Shown here: positions 1 through 5,668 of the stretch, piece by piece
Numbering within the stretch: position 1 is the first letter of the stretch
Layout of the letters: every line of letters starts with the position of its first letter
NCBI GenBank assembly: GCA_023441625.1
Contig: JAEZOA010000055.1
Span: 1 to 9,505, forward strand
Source of the DNA: Bacillota bacterium
GTDB taxonomy: Bacteria > Bacillota > Clostridia > Acetivibrionales > DSM-1351
Direction: 5' to 3'
Length of the DNA: 9,505 nt
The notes under the pieces: generated by a model
The model's input: only the letters and a program-made list of their open reading frames with translations
Told to the model about the DNA's origin: nothing
Databases searched by the model: none
Position numbers and translations under genes: made by a program

Positions 1-85
1 CTAAACGTCTTGCTAGTTCACTCTTATTCAGTAGTCCAACCTCCTCTCGATATTTCTTAATCTCGTTTTGTACATCAATTCTCAA
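1..85 (-). CDS. Putative IS21-family transposase (IstA-like), N-terminal 28 codons
   Basis: This is a partial gene running off the left edge of the window. Its likely start is the TTG at 85, nine bases after a GGAGG ribosome site (99-95). An in-frame ATG at 94 abuts that site and is too close to use. The readable peptide begins MRIDVQNEIKKYREEVG and continues LLNKSELARRL, which resembles the first helices of the helix-turn-helix domain that opens IstA transposases. IstA would be the DDE recombinase that, with the IstB ATPase, moves the element. No catalytic residue is visible. A non-transposase DNA-binding protein is the alternative, but the terminal repeats just upstream favour the transposase. 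Confidence 0.5.
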   Translation of the reverse strand, partial: MRIDVQNEIKKYREEVGLLNKSELARRL

Positions 86-152
86 TTTTATCATCCTCCA
101 ATTTATGATTAATAAAATTATACAGAAGTTAAGTACAAAACAAAAAGTACTC

Positions 153-190
153 AAATCTGTGCACTTTTACTTTAAAAGATTTGTGTACTT
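153..190 (-). repeat. Two direct copies of the IS terminal repeat
   Basis: On the plus strand aaatctgtgcactt (153-166) and agatttgtgtactt (177-190) match at 11 of 14 positions and start 24 bases apart. Repeated terminal motifs of this kind are the transposase binding sites of IS21-family ends. The outer copy lies three bases inside the inferred tip at 193. Confidence 0.6.
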
Positions 191-1157
191 ACATGTTAGC
201 ATTTACAGTAACTTGTTTTAGTCGAATAGCAGAATAGAATTCACTATCTTTTTGTAGAATTTTATCGTTAAGTTGAATTTGTTTTCCTTCTCTGAATGTT
301 CCAATTTTGGAGTACTTTTTGCTTTTAGTACTTAACATTTTTCTTATACTTTGTAGGTATTCAGACTTATCGTTGTATGAAACTATCAACTTACCTTGTT
401 CATCATTTGAATAACCGAAACGACTTACGCGTAAGGATGTTGCGTATTTCTTGTAACTATTAATTGGATTGCAGCATTCGGGGCAACATTTTTTAATAGT
501 TTTTAGTTCATTATGAATAACAGAATTAAATGTATGATGTGTATTGGGAGAAGCCCCAAAAAGGTATATTAGCAGCCAGCGATACCTTAAGAAATTTCTT
601 GCCATTGCAAAATATGCTTTATCAGTAAATTTACATCTATCTTCACCGTTTCCAAAATATTTATATAAAACATCAAATAACTCTTCGCTAAAGGATAAAT
701 TAAAATGTATGCCTGAAATCATTTGCATTTTTTTGCCATAGCGGCTTGCAAGTCCAAGTCTGTATATTTCCTTCTCTCTACCTTCTGGTGTGTCATCAAA
801 TTTTGCATTTGGGATAATTTCTTCTGAGGGTAATTTTGGAGGCATGCTTAATGGCCATAAGTACTCATTTTTAAGTTCATCATTAACCTCTAAAGTCAGC
901 ATTTCCAGATACTTATACACTTCTTCAACTGAAGAAAGTGGAGGTGTAATAAGTTCAAGCTGACTTTCAGAAAAATCTGTAGTAATTTCCCTGTTTATAA
1001 TTTTATTACCAAAGGCAGTCGGATGATCTGTTAATGCCAAACACCCGTTTTCAGTAACTCTTTGAGCCTCTCTCTCAATACCCCATTTACCTTTTAGCAG
1101 AAGCTTACTGTCTGTTTTTGTAATTATATCTAATACCTTTTCAAACTTCCAATTCAT
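189..1157 (-). pseudogene. gshA: Glutamate-cysteine ligase (GshA-type), 3' end removed by IS insertion
   Basis: The product would join glutamate and cysteine with ATP to give gamma-glutamylcysteine, the first step of glutathione synthesis. The 322 visible residues follow the Escherichia coli GshA pattern: WGIERE (25-30), ITTDFSESQLELITP (58-72), WPLSMP (101-106), MISGIHFNLSF (146-156), YLFGASP (198-204), KYATSLRVSRFGYSN (237-251) and EFYSAIRLK (306-314). E. coli GshA has about 518 residues, so roughly the last third of the ligase fold is missing, plus the ATP-grasp half if this was a fused GshF. Homology stops at residue 321; the final Met and stop are IS bases, so the gene is interrupted rather than naturally short. 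The ATG at 1157 has GGGAGG five bases upstream. A CCPECC cluster (224-229) sits in a loop after the GASP motif. The shortened protein is probably inactive. Confidence 0.85.
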
Positions 1158-1195
1158 AATACCCTCCCAAACAACTAAAGTAATTTCTAATGTTT

Positions 1196-1219
1196 CATAA
1201 CTATCGAACTGTTATTATA
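1196..1219 (-). promoter_or_regulatory. gshA promoter -10 and ArsR-like operator
   Basis: On the minus strand a perfect TATAAT (1219-1214) has only a weak A/T-rich -35 match about 17 bases upstream. It overlaps ATAACAGTTCGATAGTTAT (1215-1197), an imperfect dyad with 5-base arms ATAAC/GTTAT. Its plus-strand core atcgaactgtta (1203-1214) matches atcgaacagtta in the arsR promoter at 11 of 12 bases, in the same orientation relative to the gene. A repressor bound here would cover the transcription start. Binding by the neighbouring ArsR is inferred from this match. Confidence 0.55.
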
Positions 1220-1220
1220 A

Positions 1221-1257
1221 AATTTTTTCCTAACCAAAAATATATCAGGAAAAAATT
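1221..1257 (-). terminator. Hairpin between arsR and gshA, possible weak terminator
   Basis: Arms aattttttcct (1221-1231) and aggaaaaaatt (1247-1257) are perfect 11-base complements around a 15-base loop. The hairpin overlaps the arsR stop codon and lies just upstream of the gshA -10. It is almost all A/T, so the stem would be weak. It would let the two genes be transcribed as separate units. Confidence 0.45.
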
Positions 1258-1564
1258 ATTTTAAGAAATTCTGGATTGCTAGAATTGCTTGCTTGTTTAT
1301 TTTACACATAAAACTTTGCCCTTTTCGGGTATACGTAATTAAACCTGCATTTTGCAATTCTTTAAAATGATGAGAAATAGTTGAGCGAGACAAATTCATA
1401 CAGCAACAGGCTTTTGTAAAACATTTTTCAATGCCGTCTGTACAGGTATATTCTCCATCGATACATTCGCCTTCTTCACACCACTCGTACAAGGCCTTAA
1501 ATAAATATAATCTTTGTTCACATGATAGTGCTTTAAATATTTTTACTATATCTAATGTTTTCAT
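1256..1564 (-). CDS. arsR: ArsR/SmtB-family metal-responsive repressor, Cys-rich
   Basis: This is a 102-residue winged-helix repressor of the usual ArsR/SmtB size. The recognition helix and wing are clear: NLSRSTISHHFKELQNAGLITY (57-78), then RKGQSFMCKI (80-89). Such dimers sit on promoters of resistance genes and leave when metal or metalloid binds cysteines near the DNA-binding helices. There are nine cysteines here: 15, 29, 34, 41, 48, 53, 54, 55 and 87. The CCC at 53-55 lies where classical ArsR has its CVC motif, and 29-48 form an extra Cys-rich stretch before it. As(III) or Sb(III) is the likeliest ligand given the ACR3 remnant and gshA nearby, though a thiophilic metal such as copper cannot be excluded. 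The start ATG has no Shine-Dalgarno site and lies six bases after a -10 box. Confidence 0.9.
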   Translation of the reverse strand: MKTLDIVKIFKALSCEQRLYLFKALYEWCEEGECIDGEYTCTDGIEKCFTKACCCMNLSRSTISHHFKELQNAGLITYTRKGQSFMCKINKQAILAIQNFLK

Positions 1565-1599
1565 AGTTCTATGATAATCGAACAGTTAATAATTGTCAA
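1565..1599 (-). promoter_or_regulatory. arsR promoter with embedded operator, likely leaderless start
   Basis: The minus strand has a consensus -35 TTGACA (1599-1594), a 17-base spacer (1593-1577) and -10 TATCAT (1576-1571). Six bases (AGAACT) separate the -10 from the arsR ATG, so transcription should begin at or within a base or so of the start codon. The operator-like core atcgaacagtta (plus strand 1577-1588) fills most of the spacer and is shared with the gshA promoter, consistent with autorepression. The -35 overlaps the stop codon of the ACR3 remnant. Confidence 0.75.
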
Positions 1600-1762
1600 T
1601 ACATATTTATTTTTTGATAATACTTCTTTCTCCAAAACAGTGCTATATTTACCAAGCTAATCATTATCGGAACCTCAACAAGTGGTCCTATATCAGCAGT
1701 GGTATTGCAACTTTAACCACTTCTAGCGGTAATTGGACAATATATTGTCCGTGAACATAACC
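1596..1762 (-). pseudogene. Remnant of ACR3-type arsenite efflux permease
   Basis: Two adjoining segments in different frames match the C-terminal half of ACR3 permeases, membrane proteins that expel arsenite. The upstream segment (about 1762-1691) reads GYVHGQYIVQLPLEVV then KVAIPLLI, the loop and membrane helix of ACR3 normally continuing as IYF. It meets a stop, and the second frame picks up at about 1697-1596 with IGPLVEVPIMISLVNIALFW plus a basic tail, the family's last helix. In intact ACR3 these parts are separated by several tens of residues, so an internal deletion joined them. Everything 5' of GYVHGQ, more than half the protein, is also gone, replaced by the end of the kinase gene. 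No functional transporter can be made. The match is from memory of the family pattern. Confidence 0.75.
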
Positions 1763-1764
1763 AC

Positions 1765-2361
1765 TCAGCCTTCCTGCTTTGGTAATGAAATGATAAATTC
1801 AGTCCCTATATCAACTTTGCTATTAACTTGAATTTTACCTTTGTGTGCTTCAACTATTGCCTTTGTGATTGTAAGGCCAATTCCAGCACCTCCGGTCAGT
1901 CTGTTCCTTGACTTATCCGCACGATAGAAACGTTCAAATATATGTGGTAAGTCCTCCGGTGAAATACCCTTCCCAGTGTCTTTAATAGTTATCTTTGTAA
2001 CAGCATCGGCACCCTTAACCATAACCTCCACTGCCCCTCCATGTGGGGTATACTTTATGCTATTCGATAGAAGATTTATAATTACCTAGCTTATTTTATC
2101 CTTATCAGCAATAATCATTCCTTGCTCCAAAGCGTTTATACAAATGTCCCCAATTGTTTCCTTATCCCATTCTCCACCAGTTTTGTACTGCTGATTGAGT
2201 TGCGAAGCAATTTCCTTATTCTTTCGTTCTTGGTTCTCTATGATATAATCCTTAAAATGCTTATCCAGCAATAGGTTTGTAATAACACTGATTAGGAGCA
2301 CAGAAATAAGAACAACAGAAACGTAAGATAGCGATAACTTGGTTCTTAAACTATATTTCAT
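1765..2361 (-). pseudogene. Sensor histidine kinase, internally deleted and with a nonsense codon
   Basis: The first part (2361-2086, 91 residues) has a cytoplasmic start, one membrane helix (about 10-32) and the beginning of an extracellular sensor ending EQGMII. It passes in frame straight into ADKDKIS, stop TAG (2088-2086), then VIINLLSNSIKYTPHGG, which is the N-box opening of a HATPase_c domain. DTGKGI (G1), IFERFYRADKSR (F box) and GGAGIGLTI (G2) follow to a normal-looking end at 1765. In related kinases a Gln stands where the TAG is (CAG to TAG). A usual kinase of this type has about 450-480 residues; here roughly 250-300 are missing, including the second membrane helix, HAMP and the phosphoacceptor His. 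It cannot signal. It follows the regulator gene by 15 bases, after an AGAAAGG ribosome site. Confidence 0.88.
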
Positions 2362-2376
2362 AATATAATTGCCTTT

Positions 2377-3078
2377 CTATTCACCACCAAACCGGTAGCC
2401 TATTCCGTGAATGGTTAAAATGTATTTTGGTTTTTTGTGGCAGGATTCAATTTTTTGTCTGATATTCTTTATATGAGTATCAATTGTTCTGTCATAGCCG
2501 TTGAAATCCTCTCCCAGCCCTATACTTATTAATTCTTCCCTGGTAAAAGTCTTATCAGGATACTTTGCCATCGCTAACAGCAGTTTGTATTCATTAGGAG
2601 TCAAATTGATTGCTTCCCCATATCTTTTCACTTCATATTTTAAGGTATCGATGACCAGTTCATCATTGTTAAAGGATAAAAGGCTTGATAATGGGGCTAT
2701 TGAGTCGATTGTCCTTCTTAAAACTGCTTCAACTCTTGCTACTAATTGTCTTGGACTGAAGGGTTTTGTGACATAATCATCTGCTCCGATATTCAGACCT
2801 TTTAATACATTCTCTTCATCAACCTTAGCTGTAAGCATTATTATAGGTACCCTTGATTTTTTCCTTAGAGTTCTGCATATTTCCTCACCAGTCATATCGG
2901 GAAGCATTAGATCGAGAACAATAAGAGCAGGCTTCTCCTTCTCATATTTATCAAGGGCTTCCTTGCCATTATATGCTTCATATACTGAATACCCGCTATT
3001 TTCAAGATATGATTTAACAACCTCCACTATTTTCACTTCGTCATCCACAATCAGAATTTTTCTTGGTACATTACTCAT
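2377..3078 (-). CDS. OmpR/PhoB-family response regulator
   Basis: This 233-residue protein is a full-length two-component regulator. The receiver domain (about 6-122) has the acidic pair D12/D13, phosphoacceptor D56 in VLDLMLP, T83 in MLTAK and K105 in TKPF. A winged-helix DNA-binding domain (about 135-232) follows, with NLTPNEYKLLLAMA and DTHIKNIRQKI typical of OmpR. The start ATG is preceded by GGAGG with six bases between. It lies 85 bases after copA and directly before the sensor kinase gene, so it probably once controlled the copper operon in response to a metal or envelope signal; that role is inferred. The partner kinase is destroyed, so phosphorylation would have to come from another kinase or a small phosphodonor. 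I see no convincing promoter or terminator in the 85-base gap. Confidence 0.93.
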   Translation of the reverse strand: MSNVPRKILIVDDEVKIVEVVKSYLENSGYSVYEAYNGKEALDKYEKEKPALIVLDLMLPDMTGEEICRTLRKKSRVPIIMLTAKVDEENVLKGLNIGADDYVTKPFSPRQLVARVEAVLRRTIDSIAPLSSLLSFNNDELVIDTLKYEVKRYGEAINLTPNEYKLLLAMAKYPDKTFTREELISIGLGEDFNGYDRTIDTHIKNIRQKIESCHKKPKYILTIHGIGYRFGGE

Positions 3079-3163
3079 AGTAAACCTCCGGCAATAGCTG
3101 AATAATGAAAACTAAGCAGAATATGAAACTGATTTTCCCATTCCTTTCAGTAAAGTCTACTTT

Positions 3164-5629
3164 TTATTTACATGGCTTAAAGCTTTTCAATCTTAAAGCA
3201 TTTGTTAAAACCGATACCGAGCTTAGTGACATTGCTGCAGCTGCAAATATCGGATTTAAGAGCGGTCCGCCCATAAGATATAGAAGGCCTGCTGCAATGG
3301 GAATACCGGCAACATTATAGCCAAAAGCCCAAAATAGATTTTGCTTAATGTTGCGTATTGTACTTTTGCTGAGATGGATTGCAGTTGGAACATCCATAAG
3401 GTCACCTTTCATAAGCACAATATCTGCTGATTCCATAGCCACATCGGTACCTGAGCCTATGGCCAAGCCAATATCAGCCTGTACAAGTGCAGGTGCATCG
3501 TTGATTCCATCGCCTACCATTGCTACTTTTTTTCCTTCTGTCTGGAGCTTTTTAACCTCATATGACTTATCCTGCGGAAGAACCTCAGCCAAAACTCTAT
3601 TAATTCCAACCTGCTTTGCAATTGCTTCGGCAGTTTTTCGGTTATCACCAGTTATCATAGCAACTTCGATACCCATGGACTGAAGCTTTTTAATGGCTTT
3701 TGCACTGCTTTCCTTAACAACATCAGCCACAGCAATAATGCCCGATATTTTATTATTTACTGCAATGTACATCGGTGTTTTTCCTTCACCTGCGAGCCTG
3801 TCAGACTGACTATCAAGCTCACCGAGTGATATATATCTTTCATCCATCAGTTTTCTGTTTCCAATGAGTACGTTCATGCCTTCAATAGCGACCTCAATAC
3901 CATGTCCAGGAATAGCTTGGAAATTATCCACCCTTAAAGATTCTAGGTTTTCTTTCTCAGCTCCTCTTATAATTGCTTGTCCCAAAGGATGCTCCGAACC
4001 TTTTTCACCTGAGGCTGCAATTTGAAGCAGATGCTCCCTTGTCATGCCTGAGACAGTAATGATATCTGTTACCTCCGGTTTTCCTTCTGTTATGGTTCCT
4101 GTTTTATCAAAAACAATAGTATTAATTTTATGAGTGGTTTCGAGGGCTTCTCCACCTTTTATTAGAATCCCATACTCTGCTCCTTTTCCTGTTCCAACCA
4201 TTATAGCAGTCGGTGTGGCAAGGCCTAAAGCGCATGGGCAAGCTATAACCAGTATTGAAATAAATATTGTTAGTGCGAATACTAATGTCTGACCCCCAAT
4301 TAGCCATCCTACAAAGGCAAGTACTGCAATAACAACTACAATAGGAACAAAATAACCGGATACAGTGTCAGCCATTTGTGCAATAGGAGCCTTCGAGCCT
4401 TGAGCATCCTCAACCAACTTGATGATTTGTGCTAAAGCTGTGTCACCGCCTACCTTTGTAGCTTTAAAATGAATCATGCCATTGGTATTTATACTAGCAG
4501 CATAAACCTTATCTCCTGCCTTTTTATCGATAGGCATACTTTCACCCGTCAACATAGATTCATCAATTGCTGTGTGCCCATCTAGTACCTCACCGTCTAC
4601 TGGGATTTTTTCGCCCGGCTTAACTAAAATCACATCCCCTATTTCCACCTCGTCAATGGGAACTTCTACTTCTTTTCCCTCTTGTATTATAATTGCCGTT
4701 TTAGGCGCTAGACCCATTAGCTTCTTTATTGCTTCAGAGGTTTTTCCTTTTGATACTGCTTCCAGTGATTTTCCAAGCAATATTAATGTAATAATAACGC
4801 CAGCTGTTTCGAAGTACAATCCTTCAACAGCATGAGAATTACCAACTGATATCTGATAGGTTGAAAACAAACTATAAACAACCGCTGCTGTCGTGCCTAT
4901 TGCAATAAGCGAATCCATGTTGGGGCTTCTCTGTATTAGTGCTTTAAAGCCGACAGTATAGAATTTATTTCCGGCTATGATTACCGGTATAACTAAAACT
5001 ATTTGCGTAAGCGCATAGATTAAGGGAAATTGCATTGGTTCTAGAAAGCTGGGAATAGATAAAGGGAGCCAAGAAATCATCGGAACCATAGCAAGGTATA
5101 ACAGCGGTGCAGCAAATATAGCCGATACGATGAATTTTCTCCAAAGAGTACGTATCTCTTTTTCCTTACGTAGCTTATCCTCATCCACAACAAACTTTTT
5201 CTCAATATTTAAGGCTTTATACCCTGTTTTTTCAATGACCTGCTTTATTGCAGAGAGCCTGGTTATCTGGGGGTTATATTCTACAGTTGCTTTCTCCGTT
5301 GCAAAGTTTACAGAGACACGTAATACTCCCTCCATTTTGCCTAATGCTTTTTCAACCCGATTGGAACATGCAGCGCAGGTCATGCCCCCAATAGGTATGG
5401 TAACTGAATTCTTTTTCTCCTCCTCTAAAACTCCGTAACCAGCCTTTTCAATTGTTTCCTTGATTTTATTCAGAGGTGCCTTTTGATTATCATATTCAAC
5501 CGAGAGTTTTTCTGTAGCAAAGTTAACAGATGCTTGTGAAACACCTTCAAGTTTGCCCAGTGCTTTTTCAATACGTTTTGCACATGCGGCGCAGGTCATT
5601 CCGCTTATTTGAACAGTTGTTTTATTCAT
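3164..5629 (-). CDS. copA: Cu(I)-exporting P1B-type ATPase CopA
   Basis: This 821-residue membrane pump uses ATP to move Cu(I) out of the cytoplasm. Two N-terminal heavy-metal domains carry GMTCAAC (10-16 and 82-88). Next come the actuator loop TGES (361-364), the transmembrane CPC (464-466), the phosphorylated DKTGT (508-512), the P1B signature HP (547-548) and GDGIND (706-711). YN (771-772) and MxxSS (800-804) in the last helices are the residues that mark the Cu(I) class, so silver may also be carried. The length is normal for a two-HMA CopA and all key residues are present. AGGCGG lies nine bases before the ATG. It follows the SafE fusion gene by 39 bases and is clearly in its operon. No CsoR or CopY gene or obvious CopY box is seen. 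Confidence 0.97.
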   Translation of the reverse strand: MNKTTVQISGMTCAACAKRIEKALGKLEGVSQASVNFATEKLSVEYDNQKAPLNKIKETIEKAGYGVLEEEKKNSVTIPIGGMTCAACSNRVEKALGKMEGVLRVSVNFATEKATVEYNPQITRLSAIKQVIEKTGYKALNIEKKFVVDEDKLRKEKEIRTLWRKFIVSAIFAAPLLYLAMVPMISWLPLSIPSFLEPMQFPLIYALTQIVLVIPVIIAGNKFYTVGFKALIQRSPNMDSLIAIGTTAAVVYSLFSTYQISVGNSHAVEGLYFETAGVIITLILLGKSLEAVSKGKTSEAIKKLMGLAPKTAIIIQEGKEVEVPIDEVEIGDVILVKPGEKIPVDGEVLDGHTAIDESMLTGESMPIDKKAGDKVYAASINTNGMIHFKATKVGGDTALAQIIKLVEDAQGSKAPIAQMADTVSGYFVPIVVVIAVLAFVGWLIGGQTLVFALTIFISILVIACPCALGLATPTAIMVGTGKGAEYGILIKGGEALETTHKINTIVFDKTGTITEGKPEVTDIITVSGMTREHLLQIAASGEKGSEHPLGQAIIRGAEKENLESLRVDNFQAIPGHGIEVAIEGMNVLIGNRKLMDERYISLGELDSQSDRLAGEGKTPMYIAVNNKISGIIAVADVVKESSAKAIKKLQSMGIEVAMITGDNRKTAEAIAKQVGINRVLAEVLPQDKSYEVKKLQTEGKKVAMVGDGINDAPALVQADIGLAIGSGTDVAMESADIVLMKGDLMDVPTAIHLSKSTIRNIKQNLFWAFGYNVAGIPIAAGLLYLMGGPLLNPIFAAAAMSLSSVSVLTNALRLKSFKPCK

Positions 5630-5668
5630 AAAATTACCGCCTTTCTAAAAGTTATCATATATGTGCCG

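Larger units (their letters stand above)
1..193 (-). mobile_element. Left end of an IS21-like insertion sequence, truncated by window edge
   Basis: Read on the minus strand, the element appears to start at 193 with TGTAAGTACAC. It carries two copies of a 14-base terminal repeat, then a TATAAT box (122-117), then a ribosome site and the start of a helix-turn-helix ORF. A TG...CA terminus with several internal copies of the end repeat ahead of an istA-like gene is the known plan of IS21-family elements. The boundary at 193/194 is inferred because the gshA homology stops exactly there; the last Met codon and stop codon of that gene are made from element bases. The other end and the target duplication lie outside the window. 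The family call rests on the end structure and 28 residues only. Confidence 0.6.

Noticed and set aside
1735..1750. Perfect 16-base palindrome ggacaatatattgtcc
   Set aside because: It lies inside the ACR3 remnant, where it encodes GQYIV in the homologous frame, so the codons explain it. No promoter is positioned for an operator here.
2086..2088. TAG in the kinase as a recoded or read-through codon
   Set aside because: Even if decoded, the protein would lack the phosphoacceptor His and HAMP, so simple decay is the better reading.
2501..2776. Plus-strand ORF of 91 codons (and similar ones at 3348-3683, 4572-4835, 5130-5438)
   Set aside because: They run opposite to well-supported genes (response regulator, CopA), have no recognisable domain, and are shadows of the real coding frame.
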